Positions 27,731 through 36,428 of a stretch of DNA of 64,000 bases are shown here, piece after piece. The position numbers and the translations under genes are program-made. The notes under the pieces are model-generated. The model worked only from the letters and a program-made list of their open reading frames with translations. It was not told the origin of the DNA and made no database searches. The DNA is from Herbidospora galbida (GTDB lineage: Bacteria > Actinomycetota > Actinomycetes > Streptosporangiales > Streptosporangiaceae). Numbering within the stretch: position 1 is the stretch's first letter; each line of letters starts with the position of its first letter. Location: assembly GCF_005233835.1 (NCBI RefSeq), contig NZ_SZQA01000022.1, positions 84,027-148,026 of the forward strand. The letters run 5' to 3'.

Positions 27731-28813
27731 ATGACCACCCCCCGTATCGTCCTGTTCGGCGCCACCGGCTACACCGGGCGGCTCACGGCCAAGGCGCTGG
27801 TCGCGCTGGGCGCCGAGCCGCTGCTGGCCGGGCGGGACCCCGCCCGGCTGGCCGATCTGGCCTCCTCGCTGCCGGGCACGTTGCCCACGGCGGTGGCCGA
27901 CGCGACCCGGCCGCGCTCGGTGGCCCGCCTGCTCCGGCCCGGCGACGTGCTGGTCTCCACCGTGGGACCGTTCCTGCGCTGGGGCGACGCGGCGGTCATG
28001 GCGGCCATCGAGGCGGGCGCGGTCTACCTCGACTCGACCGGTGAACCCCCCTTCGTCAAGCGCGTCTTCCAGCGCCACGGCCCCGAGGCGGCCGCGGCGG
28101 GCGCGACCCTGATCCCCGCCTTCGGGTACGACTACGTCCCCGGCAACCTCGCCGCCGCCCTCGCCCTCCGCAAGGCCGGCAACGACGCGATCAGGGTCGA
28201 CGTGGGGTACTTCCTGCGCGGCAACGTGGCCAAGAGGGCCAGCGCCGGAACCCGCGCCTCCGCGCTGAGCATGATCCTCGAACCCATGTACGGCTTCCGC
28301 GACGGCCGCATCGTCCGGGAGACCGGCCGCACCCGGGCCTTCGCCTTCGGCGCCCGCCGCCGCCACGGCATCGCCATGGGGGCCAGCGAGCACTTCGCCC
28401 TGCCGCGCACCCATCCCCGGCTGCGCGAGGTCAACGTCTACCTGGGCTGGCTCGGCGGCCTGACCCGCGCGGCGGGCGTCTTCGCCAGGGCCACCCCGGT
28501 GCTGCGGGCGCTGCCCGGCTCGAAGAGGCTCCTGGCGGCCATGGCCGAGAGGGCGGCCCGGTCGGCGAACCTGGAGGCCCCGCCGATCGCCTCCCAGACC
28601 ATCGCCGAGGCCTACGCCGACGACGGCACCCTGCTCGCCACCGTCCGCCTCAACGGGGGCGACCCCTACGACCTCACCGCCAGGATGCTCGCCTGGGGCG
28701 CGACGAGCGCCCTGGTCGGCGGGGTGGGCGGCATCGGCGCGCTCGGCCCGGCCGAGGCGTTCGGCCTCGACGCCCTGGCCGACGGATGCGCGTCCGCCGG
28801 GCTGACCCCGTGA
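27731..28813 (+). CDS. Saccharopine dehydrogenase-like/trans-acting enoyl reductase-like oxidoreductase
   Basis: A 360-residue NAD(P)-binding protein. The Rossmann motif is LFGATGYTGRLTAKAL (8-23), followed by AGRDPARLADLA and a family-typical YLDSTGEPPFVKRVFQ and PAFGYDYVPGNLAA. These are hallmarks of the saccharopine-reductase-like group that includes mycobacterial trans-acting enoyl reductases. The true reaction is unknown. The ATG lies 6 nt after TACGGT with no ribosome site, so it is probably leaderless. Confidence 0.87.
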   Translation: MTTPRIVLFGATGYTGRLTAKALVALGAEPLLAGRDPARLADLASSLPGTLPTAVADATRPRSVARLLRPGDVLVSTVGPFLRWGDAAVMAAIEAGAVYLDSTGEPPFVKRVFQRHGPEAAAAGATLIPAFGYDYVPGNLAAALALRKAGNDAIRVDVGYFLRGNVAKRASAGTRASALSMILEPMYGFRDGRIVRETGRTRAFAFGARRRHGIAMGASEHFALPRTHPRLREVNVYLGWLGGLTRAAGVFARATPVLRALPGSKRLLAAMAERAARSANLEAPPIASQTIAEAYADDGTLLATVRLNGGDPYDLTARMLAWGATSALVGGVGGIGALGPAEAFGLDALADGCASAGLTP

Positions 28814-28906
28814 ATCACCAAGAAACCGCGCGTCGCGGAGGTATCACTCAGCGTTCGTGATATCCCCCGAATAAGGCTCGATCTTTTCTTCCGGGGGGCG
28901 ATTTCC

Positions 28907-29284
28907 ATGAAGAACCTCAAAGTACGGCCTATGCCTCGATTCGGGCGCGGCACCGCCTCCACGAAAGACCTCATGACCTCCTGGGCCCTCGTCGAGGCGG
29001 CGGTGGCGCGGCGCGACGCCCCGTACACCTCGGTCGTCTGGACCGCCCGGCTCGGCTACCTCTCGCTCCCGCTGCTCTTCCTGGGCGGCGTGGGCGTCTT
29101 CCTCGCACTGGGCGCGCTGGTCATGGGCGTACGGGCGCTGCGGGAGATCGCCGACGACCACCCCCGGTCGATCAACCGGGGCGTCGTCGAGACCGCCATG
29201 GTCTGTGCCGGGGTGACCCTCGCGCTGGGCGCCTCGGCCGCCGCCGCGGCGGGGCTCGCGATCGTGGCCGGCGGGCTGGCGTGA
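28907..29284 (+). CDS. Small two-helix membrane protein
   Basis: 125 residues with a basic N-terminus and two hydrophobic helices (LSLPLLFLGGVGVFLALGALVMGVRAL and MVCAGVTLALGASAAAAAGLAIV). This resembles DUF4190-type membrane proteins, but I cannot name it with certainty. The leader pairs CCCCCG (28864-28869) with CGGGGG (28892-28897), and the G-run is also the likely ribosome site, so translation may be damped. It overlaps the phosphodiesterase gene by 4 bp (GTGA), suggesting coupled synthesis. Confidence 0.75.
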   Translation: MKNLKVRPMPRFGRGTASTKDLMTSWALVEAAVARRDAPYTSVVWTARLGYLSLPLLFLGGVGVFLALGALVMGVRALREIADDHPRSINRGVVETAMVCAGVTLALGASAAAAAGLAIVAGGLA

Positions 29285-30228
29285 GACCTCACCGGGCGAG
29301 ACACGGCCGTCCTTCGGCCGTCCGTGTCTCGCTGGCCCTCGCCACGGTCGTGGCGCTCAGCTGCGCCCCGGTCGCCCACGTCGAACCACCGCCGCCGAAG
29401 CCGGTGCCGAAGGTCCTGGTGATCGGCGTCGACGGGGTGCGCACCGACCGCGTCCTCACCACTAGGGCGACCTATCTGCGCGCCCTGATGAGCGAGGGCC
29501 TCTACGCCACCGGGCACCTCGATCTGGCTCCCGGCGTGAAATCACTGAGCGGTCCGGCGTGGTCGACCATTCTCACCGGCGTCAATCCGGAAAAGCATGG
29601 CGTACACGACAACACCTTTAATGGACGCCAATACACGAGATATCCTGATTTCCTGACCCGGCTGGAAAGACTGCGTCCCGATCTCGACACCCTGGCCGTC
29701 ACCCTGTGGCGGACCTTCTTCGAGACCGGCCTGCTCCACCAGGTCGACTGGCACGCCACCCTGCGCCCCGGCGTCGACTACGCCGAGCACCTCAAGGACG
29801 AGATGATCATCCGCCGGATGACCGACCTGATCGCCCGCCACCAGGTCGACGTGGTCTTCCTGCACCTGGTCAACCCCGACAAGGTGGCCCACAAACACGG
29901 CCCTCTCGGCTCCGAGTACGTCACCGCGCTCGACACCCTGGACCTCGGCATCGGCCGCCTCGTCGACGCCGTCAGACGACGGCCCACGTACCCGAACGAG
30001 AAGTGGTCGGTCATCGTGGTGACCGACCACGGGCACCGCGACGAGGGCGGTCACGGCGGCCTCTCGCCGGAGGAGCTCCAGATCTTCCTGCTCGCCGCGG
30101 GCCCCGGAATCCGGCACGAACGCCGCCACGAGGCGAAACTCGTCGACGTCGCGCCGACCGTTTTCGCCCAGTTGGGGATGCGAATTCCGGCCGACTTCGA
30201 AGGCGTTCCGCTCGGTGGAGAAAAGTGA
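29281..30228 (+). CDS. Secreted alkaline phosphatase-type phosphodiesterase/nucleotide pyrophosphatase
   Basis: 315 residues of the alkaline phosphatase superfamily. First metal ligand in VIGVDGVRTDR, nucleophile Thr/Ser in SGPAWSTILTGV, then HLVNPDKVAHKHG (metal ligands) and VVTDHGHRDEGGHGG. It hydrolyses phosphodiesters or nucleotide pyrophosphates, probably outside the membrane: a short hydrophobic signal (SLALATVVALSCAPVAH) has a Cys compatible with lipidation. The N-terminal RARHGRPSAVRVS is encoded by a copy of a repeat found elsewhere in intergenic DNA, so the signal region appears to have been built partly from a mobile palindrome. GTG start coupled to the upstream gene. Confidence 0.88.
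   Translation: MRPHRARHGRPSAVRVSLALATVVALSCAPVAHVEPPPPKPVPKVLVIGVDGVRTDRVLTTRATYLRALMSEGLYATGHLDLAPGVKSLSGPAWSTILTGVNPEKHGVHDNTFNGRQYTRYPDFLTRLERLRPDLDTLAVTLWRTFFETGLLHQVDWHATLRPGVDYAEHLKDEMIIRRMTDLIARHQVDVVFLHLVNPDKVAHKHGPLGSEYVTALDTLDLGIGRLVDAVRRRPTYPNEKWSVIVVTDHGHRDEGGHGGLSPEELQIFLLAAGPGIRHERRHEAKLVDVAPTVFAQLGMRIPADFEGVPLGGEK
29294..29334 (-). repeat. Palindromic repeat copy A, inside a coding region
   Basis: A perfect 11-bp stem, GCGAGACACGG (29296-29306) with its complement (29322-29332), and a GGCCG-rich centre. Read on the minus strand it matches the other four copies closely but lacks the TGAATCTGCC tail. It encodes residues about 5-17 of the phosphodiesterase. Confidence 0.75.
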
Positions 30229-30278
30229 GCCGCGGGCGGCCGAAGGCCGACCGTGGCTCGCGCTCATGAATCTGCCCC
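30226..30278 (+). repeat. Palindromic repeat copy B with TGAATCTGCC tail
   Basis: GAGCC (30227-30231) pairs with GGCTC (30255-30259) around a GGCGGCCGAAGGCC-type core. The tail TGAATCTGCCCC is at 30267-30278. The copy begins within the stop codon of the phosphodiesterase gene. Confidence 0.8.
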
Positions 30279-30356
30279 AAATAACCGGGAAAATAGCGGC
30301 GGAGAATGCGGCAGAAATCCTGAACTCCAAGTTACGGATCCATTACCTTCTGTGAC

Positions 30357-31655
30357 ATGACCGATCGCGATCTGGTTCAGGCCCTGCGCGCCCGCGATCC
30401 GGGTGCTCTCGCCGCTCTCTACGACGCCCACGCCGAAGGCGTCTACCGCTTCTGCTGGTTCCTGCTCGGCTCCGAGGGCGCCCAGGTGGCGTTACGCGAC
30501 ACCATGATCGCCGCCGAGGCCCACATCGACGCCCTGCGCGACCCCGACCGCCTCTACGTCTGGCTGCTCGCGCTGGCCCGCGCCGAGTGCCGGCGAAGGT
30601 GGCAGGCCGGGCAGCCGGCCGAGCCCGAAGAGGCTCCCGACGCCGCCGCCTGGCACGCCGTCCACGGCCTGCCCGCGGCCGACCGGGAGATCCTCGAACT
30701 GTCCCTGCGCCACGGCTTGGCCGCCGCCGACCTGGGCACGGTCCTCGGCCTGAGCACCCGCCACGCCGAGGCCCTGCGCGAGTCGGCCTCGCTCCGGCTG
30801 CAAGACGCGATCACCGCCGAGGTGCTGGCCCGCCGCGACCCCGGCGACTGCCCGGCCCGGTCGGTCCTGGTGGCCGACGCCGAGGGCGGCGACCCCGACG
30901 AACGCCGCGCCCGCGTGGTGAACCACATCTTCAGCTGCGAGACCTGCCGCCCCCACCGGGCCCGCCAGGTCTCGGCCGGCAAGGTCTTCGCCCTGCTGCC
31001 CCTCCCGGTGATGCCCGACACGGTGCGCGTACGGGTGATGAGCTGCTTCATCGACCCCGAACTGCTGGCCTACCGCCGCTACGTCGCCCGCCGGGCCGGG
31101 CCGCTCGACCCCGACGGCTTCCCCGGCACGCAGCAGCGGCGCGGGCGCCACGTGGCCGCGGGCGCGCTGGCGGCCGTGGTCGCCGCGGCCGTGGTGGTCG
31201 TGCTGGTCATGCAGGTCACCGGCGACCCGATGGAGAACCGAGGCGGCGTGGCCGCGCCGACCGCCCAGCTCTACACCCCCGCCGCGACCGTCAGCGACTA
31301 TCCGCCGAAGGTCCCGCCCAAGGTGCCGCCGCCGATCCGCACGCTCGACCCGGTCAAGGAGTCGTCCCAGAGCGCGGTGGCGCGGCCGCGTCCGACCGTG
31401 CTCGGCGTCCACTACCCCCGGCCCGAACGCGTCGCCCCGCCGCGCCCCCGTCCCACCAAGACCGCCCAGGGCGAGCCGCAGCACAGCCGCCCGCCGGGCC
31501 CCCGTCCGTCACCCACCCCGGTCGCCACGGTCACCCCGGCGGCCGAACCGGTCGACGTCGAAGTGGCCTCCATCCCCCAGCCGGACGACCGCGACCATGA
31601 GCACGAGCACGTGAAGGGCGAACACCATGGCCACCGACGGCTTTGCCGTTCGTGA
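30357..31655 (+). CDS. Membrane-tethered sigma factor: sigma domains fused to zinc-finger anti-sigma-like module
   Basis: 432 residues. Residues 1-75 resemble ECF region 2 (DPGALAALYDAHAEGVYRFCWFLLG) and about 95-160 resemble region 4 (LPAADREILELSLRHGLAAADLGTVLGLSTRHAEALRES). A HxxxCxxC motif (HIFSCETC, about 189-196), the zinc signature of anti-sigma factors, comes next. Then a transmembrane helix (about 263-285, AAGALAAVVAAAVVVVLVMQV) and a proline-rich extracytoplasmic tail ending in an HEHEHVKGEHHGH cluster. One polypeptide thus carries sigma, zinc module and membrane sensor. The ATG is 7 nt after TACCTT, likely leaderless. Region 2.4 looks weak, so promoter binding is unproven. Confidence 0.82.
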   Translation: MTDRDLVQALRARDPGALAALYDAHAEGVYRFCWFLLGSEGAQVALRDTMIAAEAHIDALRDPDRLYVWLLALARAECRRRWQAGQPAEPEEAPDAAAWHAVHGLPAADREILELSLRHGLAAADLGTVLGLSTRHAEALRESASLRLQDAITAEVLARRDPGDCPARSVLVADAEGGDPDERRARVVNHIFSCETCRPHRARQVSAGKVFALLPLPVMPDTVRVRVMSCFIDPELLAYRRYVARRAGPLDPDGFPGTQQRRGRHVAAGALAAVVAAAVVVVLVMQVTGDPMENRGGVAAPTAQLYTPAATVSDYPPKVPPKVPPPIRTLDPVKESSQSAVARPRPTVLGVHYPRPERVAPPRPRPTKTAQGEPQHSRPPGPRPSPTPVATVTPAAEPVDVEVASIPQPDDRDHEHEHVKGEHHGHRRLCRS

Positions 31656-32274
31656 TCGCCGGGTCTACCCAGACCTGCCGCCCGCCCCGCTGGCCGACCT
31701 CGTCACCAAGGCCCACGAGGCGGCCTGGCCGGTCTGGCTCGACCCGGGGCCCCGGATGCTCCGCGACGTCCTCGACCTCAGCCGCCTCCAGGCCGCCAGG
31801 GCCCTGGCCATCCTGACCTGGCTGGCCGAGGGCCAGGCCCCCGACGACATCACCTGGCTGCTGTCCTCCCGCCGCCTCACCGGCCCCCGCCAAGACCGCA
31901 TGTACGGCGAGGCCGCCCGCCTCCCCGCCCCCGTCCTCAACCTGGTCGTCGCCAACTGGACGTGGGTGCAGAGCACCCCCCACGGCGGCCGGGTCACCGC
32001 CCCCTACCTGGCCGGCACCGCCTACCCCGACGACGGCTACGCCGCCGCCCACGCCGCCATCACCCTCGCGCAGATCCACGAACGCCACCCCGAGGCCCGG
32101 CCGGCGCTGTCGGTCGCGTGGGCGGCCTGCCGGACCGCCGCCGACTGGTGCAAGGCGGCCGAACTGAGGGCCACCCACGGCGGCGACGCCCCGGTGTTCG
32201 CCTACCCGCGCGGCCCCGACCCGGTGACCACGGGCATGCGCCCCTGGATCTCTCGTCTGCTGAAACTCGTGTGA
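31627..32274 (+). CDS. Conserved hypothetical protein coupled to the membrane sigma factor
   Basis: 215 residues, mostly helical, with tryptophan-rich blocks (AHEAAWPVWLDPGPRML, VANWTWVQSTPHGGRV, AWAACRTAADWCKAA). I do not recognise a family. No signal peptide or membrane segment. Its ATG lies inside the last 29 bp of the sigma-factor gene, so translation is coupled and a functional link is likely. Confidence 0.75.
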   Translation: MATDGFAVRDRRVYPDLPPAPLADLVTKAHEAAWPVWLDPGPRMLRDVLDLSRLQAARALAILTWLAEGQAPDDITWLLSSRRLTGPRQDRMYGEAARLPAPVLNLVVANWTWVQSTPHGGRVTAPYLAGTAYPDDGYAAAHAAITLAQIHERHPEARPALSVAWAACRTAADWCKAAELRATHGGDAPVFAYPRGPDPVTTGMRPWISRLLKLV

Positions 32275-32319
32275 CACCCTTTGCCATTGGGGCCGGTGTT
32301 CCTTGAGTGACCTGCGGGA

Positions 32320-33381
32320 ATGTGCCTGCGCATGTCGAATCGCAGGTCAAGGGCGCTGCCCGCGACGCTCGTCGTCGCCGGGTTGCTGGCCGGGGCGCCG
32401 GGCGAGGCCGCCGCGACGCCGGCCCCCCGCGACACGATCACCGCGCAGGTCCGGGAGCTCGCCCGCAACCAGGTGAAGCTGGCGCGGGCCGAAGATCGCC
32501 GCCGTGAGCTCGTCAGAGACGCCGAACGCCTCGTCGAGGCCTACAACGGCGAGCTGGTCAAGGTGCGGCAGGCCCGGGCCGAGCACGCCGAGGTCACCGC
32601 CGACCTGCTGGCGGCGGAGCGGACCGTCGAGGAGGCCAGGAGCCGGGCCGCCGCCCTGGCCGCCGACGCCTACGGGGTCGACCTGGCCAACCCGATGATG
32701 GCCCTGCCGGGCGCCCCCGACGCGCTGATGCGCCGGGCCAGCCTGGTCACCCAGATCGGCGACGAGCGCGCGGCCGTCATCGACCGCCTCGACGACAGCC
32801 GCGAGGTGCTCCGGATCCTGCAGAACCAGGCCGCCGACATGCTCGACGAGGCCCATCGGGCCGCGGCCGAGGCCGAGCGTCTCAAGACGGCCGCGGAGGA
32901 GGCCGTGCGGACGCAGCTGGCGGAGACCAGGGAACTGCGCAGGGAGCAGCGTGAGATCGAGGATCGGCTCGACCTGGCCCGGTTCAGGTTCGGCGCGGGC
33001 CCGGCTGCTCCCGGCTGGGCGCTCACCGCTGGGGGCGCGGGCGGGGAGGCGGCCCGCTGGGCGCTGGCCCAGCTCGGCAAGCCCTATGTGTGGGCGGCCG
33101 ACGGCCCGGAGAGCTTCGACTGCTCGGGCCTGACCATGCGGGCCTGGGAACGGGCCGGCGTGCCGCTCGACCACTGGACCGGCACGCAATGGACCGCCGG
33201 GCCGCACGTCGAATCAGCCGACCTGCGCCCCGGCGACCTCGTCTTCTTCGGCGACCCCATCCACCACGTCGGCATGTTCATCGGACGCGGCCTGATGGTC
33301 CACGCCCCCCAGACGGGAGACGTGGTCCGCATCGCGTCGATGTGGCGGCCCGACTACGTCGGCGCCACGAGACCGGGCTGA
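32320..33381 (+). CDS. Secreted NlpC/P60 peptidoglycan endopeptidase with coiled coil
   Basis: 353 residues. A signal peptide (to about residue 32, ending GEAAATPAP) precedes a long coiled coil (about 40-220) of the kind that holds RipA-like hydrolases inactive or docks them to FtsEX. The C-terminal catalytic domain (about 240-353) has C268 in DCSGLTM and H316 in HHVGMFIG. It cleaves the D-Glu/meso-DAP stem-peptide bond by family analogy. No riboswitch is seen in its 45-bp leader, unlike the related gene at 56.9-57.9 kb. Ends 1 bp before the convergent ppa. Confidence 0.9.
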   Translation: MCLRMSNRRSRALPATLVVAGLLAGAPGEAAATPAPRDTITAQVRELARNQVKLARAEDRRRELVRDAERLVEAYNGELVKVRQARAEHAEVTADLLAAERTVEEARSRAAALAADAYGVDLANPMMALPGAPDALMRRASLVTQIGDERAAVIDRLDDSREVLRILQNQAADMLDEAHRAAAEAERLKTAAEEAVRTQLAETRELRREQREIEDRLDLARFRFGAGPAAPGWALTAGGAGGEAARWALAQLGKPYVWAADGPESFDCSGLTMRAWERAGVPLDHWTGTQWTAGPHVESADLRPGDLVFFGDPIHHVGMFIGRGLMVHAPQTGDVVRIASMWRPDYVGATRPG

Positions 33382-33382
33382 G

Positions 33383-33868
33383 TCAGTGCTTGGCGCGCTT
33401 GTAGGAGCGCTCGATCTCGGCCTCGGCCTCGGTCCGGCCGACCCAGTTGGCGCCTTCGACCGACTTGCCGGGCTCAAGGTCCTTGTAGACCTCGAAGAAG
33501 TGCTGGATCTCCAGCCGGTCGAACTCCGGGACATGGTGGATGTCGCGGATGTGCTCCTGGCGGGGGTCACGTGAGGGGACGCAGAGGACCTTGTCGTCGC
33601 CGCCCTTCTCGTCGGTCATCCGGAACATGCCGACGGCGCGACAGCGGATGAGACACCCGGGGAAAGTCGGTTCCTGGAGGAGGACGAGGGCGTCGAGGGG
33701 GTCGCCGTCCTCGCCGAGGGTGTTCTCGATGAAGCCGTAGTCGGCAGGGTACTGAGTGGACGTGAAGAGCATCCGGTCGAGTCGGATCCGGCCGGTCTCA
33801 TGATCCACTTCATATTTGTTGCGTTGCCCTTTGGGTATCTCAACGACAACGTCGAACTCCACTGCCAT
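33383..33868 (-). CDS. ppa: Inorganic pyrophosphatase, family I
   Basis: Hydrolyses pyrophosphate to two phosphates, pulling biosynthetic reactions forward. 161 residues, the compact bacterial form. The metal-binding signature is DGDPLD (D54, D56, D59). Other conserved stretches are [13 protein letters not shown] and [12 protein letters not shown]. The ATG has a CGGAGG ribosome site. Confidence 0.96.
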   Translation of the reverse strand: MAVEFDVVVEIPKGQRNKYEVDHETGRIRLDRMLFTSTQYPADYGFIENTLGEDGDPLDALVLLQEPTFPGCLIRCRAVGMFRMTDEKGGDDKVLCVPSRDPRQEHIRDIHHVPEFDRLEIQHFFEVYKDLEPGKSVEGANWVGRTEAEAEIERSYKRAKH

Positions 33869-33942
33869 TTCCTCCGCTCAAGCCATCCGAGTGGTCCCGG
33901 AGTGGCGTTAGTGTCTCGTAGGCGTAACTAGGGAGAGGTCAC

Positions 33943-35328
33943 GTGGTGCGACGCGAGCGTTGGGTGGTTGTCGCCACCCTCGCGCTGCTTCAGATGTTCG
34001 TCATCGCCGCGGGCGTCTACCTCGTGGTCAACGGCAACGAGCGGATTCCGATACAGGCCGCGGCCCCCAAACCGGCCCCCACACCGATCGTCACGGCACC
34101 GCCTGTTCTGGTCGCCGCGCTCGACGGCCCTCTCCCGGCTAAGAGTACTTTGACCACCCTGCTACGTGACGCCATGGGTGACCCGGGAATCGGGGGCAAG
34201 GTCGCAGGTACCGTCATCGACACAGAAACCGGGCAGACGCTGTTCGATGAGGGCTCGACCACCGCGCTGACCCCGGCGTCCACCACCAAAGTGGTCACCG
34301 GCGCCGCGGCGCTCGCCTCGATCGGCGCCGATGTGACGTTCGCCACGACGGTCGTCCAGACCGCCCCCGGCAAGATCGTTCTGGTCGGCGGCGGCGATCC
34401 GACCCTGGCCGGGCCCAAGGCCGACCCCCGCGACCACTATCCGCGGGCGGCCAGCCTCCAGACGCTCGCCTCCCGCACCGCCAAGGCGCTCAAGGCCGCC
34501 GGAGTGAAGTCGGTCACGCTGTCCTACGACGCCTCGCTCTTCCAGGGCCCGGTCACCGCGCCGGGCTGGAAACCGACCTACGTGCCCGAGGGCAGCGCCT
34601 CCCCGGTGACCGCGCTGGCCATCGACGAGGGCCGCCTGGTGCCCCGCAACGACGCCCCCCGCTCGGCGAACCCGCCGGCCGACGCGTCCCGGGCGTTCGG
34701 CGACCTCCTGGCGAAATACGGCATCAAGGTCGGCAAGACGATCAAGCCCGCCAAGGCGGGCCAGCCCGGCCGGGAACTGGCCCGGGTCGAGTCGGCCCCG
34801 GTCTACGCCCTGGTCGAGCGCATGCTGACCGAGAGCGACAACGACCTGGCCGAGGCGCTGGGCCGCCACGTGGCCATCGCCGAGAAGCAGCCGCACACTT
34901 ACGCCGGTCAGGCCAAGGCCTACCGGGCTGTGCTGACCCGCCTCGGGATCACCCAGGGCGTGGAGGTGCACGACGGCAGCGGCCTGTCGACCGCCAACAA
35001 GATCACCCCGGCGGCGCTGGCGAAACTCGTCGCGCTGGGCGCCTCCCCCCAACACCCGCAGCTCCACTCGCTGATCAGCGGAATGCCCGTCGCGGGCTTC
35101 ACCGGCACCCTCCACGGCCGCTACGGCGAGGCCGACTCGAAGGCCGGAGCCGGATTGGTCCGGGCGAAGACGGGCACGCTCGACGGAGTGAACACACTGA
35201 CGGGCCTGGTCCACACCGCCGACGGGAGGCTGCTGAGCTTCGCGTTCATGGCCAACGGCGTCACCGACCCCGGCAAGACCGTCAAGGCGCTCGACCGGCT
35301 GGCGACCCTGGTCTCGCGCGCCGCCTGA
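33943..35328 (+). CDS. dacB: D-alanyl-D-alanine carboxypeptidase/endopeptidase (PBP4, peptidase S13)
   Basis: Trims stem peptides of peptidoglycan outside the membrane. 461 residues: a membrane anchor or signal (WVVVATLALLQMFVIAAGVYLVV), a Pro/Ala linker, then the S13 domain. Active-site motifs: STTK (S113, K116), SDN (298-300) and KTG (409-411). The start is the first of two adjacent GTG codons, with AGGGAGAGG upstream. It begins a run of genes toward tilS and hpt that is common in actinomycetes. Confidence 0.95.
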   Translation: MVRRERWVVVATLALLQMFVIAAGVYLVVNGNERIPIQAAAPKPAPTPIVTAPPVLVAALDGPLPAKSTLTTLLRDAMGDPGIGGKVAGTVIDTETGQTLFDEGSTTALTPASTTKVVTGAAALASIGADVTFATTVVQTAPGKIVLVGGGDPTLAGPKADPRDHYPRAASLQTLASRTAKALKAAGVKSVTLSYDASLFQGPVTAPGWKPTYVPEGSASPVTALAIDEGRLVPRNDAPRSANPPADASRAFGDLLAKYGIKVGKTIKPAKAGQPGRELARVESAPVYALVERMLTESDNDLAEALGRHVAIAEKQPHTYAGQAKAYRAVLTRLGITQGVEVHDGSGLSTANKITPAALAKLVALGASPQHPQLHSLISGMPVAGFTGTLHGRYGEADSKAGAGLVRAKTGTLDGVNTLTGLVHTADGRLLSFAFMANGVTDPGKTVKALDRLATLVSRAA

Positions 35329-35351
35329 ACCGACGACATACGGTGGTGAAC

Positions 35352-36428
35352 ATGCAGGTGATCGACTGGGATCTCGCCGTCGCTACCGGAGTCAGGCTCG
35401 TCCGCCCGGGGCCACAGGTGAGCCGTGAAGAAGCAAGACAGGCCGTCAGCGAGCTTCGGCGCCTGTCGCGCGAGGCCGAGGTCCACGTCAAGGAGTTCAC
35501 CGGGATCGACTCGGCGCCTCCTGAGGAGGCCACCGTCGTCGACCGTCCGGGCTGGATCCGGGCCAACGTCGAGGGGTTCAAGGTCGTCCTCGAACCGCTG
35601 TCCGAGAAGGTCGGCAACATGCCGGCCATCGTCAGCGCCGTCGGCTCGCGCATCACCGGCGTCGAGGTGGGCGCCGTCCTGGCCTTCCTCGCCAGCCGGG
35701 TCCTCGGGCAGTACGAACTGTTCCTGCCGCCCGACCCCGACGGCAACGCCCCGACCGGCCGCCTCACCCTGGTGGCCCCCAACATCGTCAACACCGAGCG
35801 CGAGCTGCGCGTCGACCCTCGCGACTTCCGACTCTGGGTCTGCCTCCACGAGGAGACCCACCGGGTCCAGTTCACCGGCGTCCCGTGGCTGCGCGAATAC
35901 CTCCAGGCCCAGATGAAGGAGTTCCTCACGATCTCCGACATGGACCTGTCGACCCTCCTCGACCGCATGCGCGACGTCACCGACGCGGTCGCCGACGCCT
36001 TCCGCGGCGGCGAGGGCAACCTGATCGAGGCCATCCAGACCCCCGAGCAGAAGGCCGTGCTCGACCGGGTGACCGCCGTGATGACCCTGGTCGAGGGCCA
36101 CGGCGACTACGTGATGGACGCCGTCGGCCCCAGCGTGGTGCCCTCGGTGGCCGAGATCCGGGCCAAGTTCCAGCAGCGCCGCGCGGGCGGTTCCCGCGTC
36201 GACCAGGTGATCCGCCGCCTGCTCGGCGTCGACCTCAAGATGAAGCAGTACGCCGAAGGCTCCTCCTTCGTGACCACCGTGGTCGAAGAGGCCGGAATGG
36301 ATGGCTTCAACCGGGTCTGGACCTCCCCGGAGACCCTGCCCACCCGCCAGGAGATCTCCGATCCCCAGGCGTGGATGCGCCGGGTCCTCGCCACCAACGC
36401 GCTGGAGCCTGATCACAAGTCCGCCTGA
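35352..36428 (+). CDS. Zinc-dependent metalloprotease, F420-biosynthesis-associated DUF2342 family
   Basis: 358 residues. Zinc motif HEETH (H166, E167, H170), followed downstream by EGHGDYVMD (likely the third ligand region). The family is listed as a coenzyme F420 biosynthesis-associated putative hydrolase; the substrate is unknown. It is conserved next to tilS in actinomycetes. ATG 35352 lies exactly 7 nt after TACGGT (35339-35344), so a leaderless start there is likely; GTG 35343 is in frame. The stop TGA overlaps the tilS ATG by one base. Confidence 0.92.
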   Translation: MQVIDWDLAVATGVRLVRPGPQVSREEARQAVSELRRLSREAEVHVKEFTGIDSAPPEEATVVDRPGWIRANVEGFKVVLEPLSEKVGNMPAIVSAVGSRITGVEVGAVLAFLASRVLGQYELFLPPDPDGNAPTGRLTLVAPNIVNTERELRVDPRDFRLWVCLHEETHRVQFTGVPWLREYLQAQMKEFLTISDMDLSTLLDRMRDVTDAVADAFRGGEGNLIEAIQTPEQKAVLDRVTAVMTLVEGHGDYVMDAVGPSVVPSVAEIRAKFQQRRAGGSRVDQVIRRLLGVDLKMKQYAEGSSFVTTVVEEAGMDGFNRVWTSPETLPTRQEISDPQAWMRRVLATNALEPDHKSA

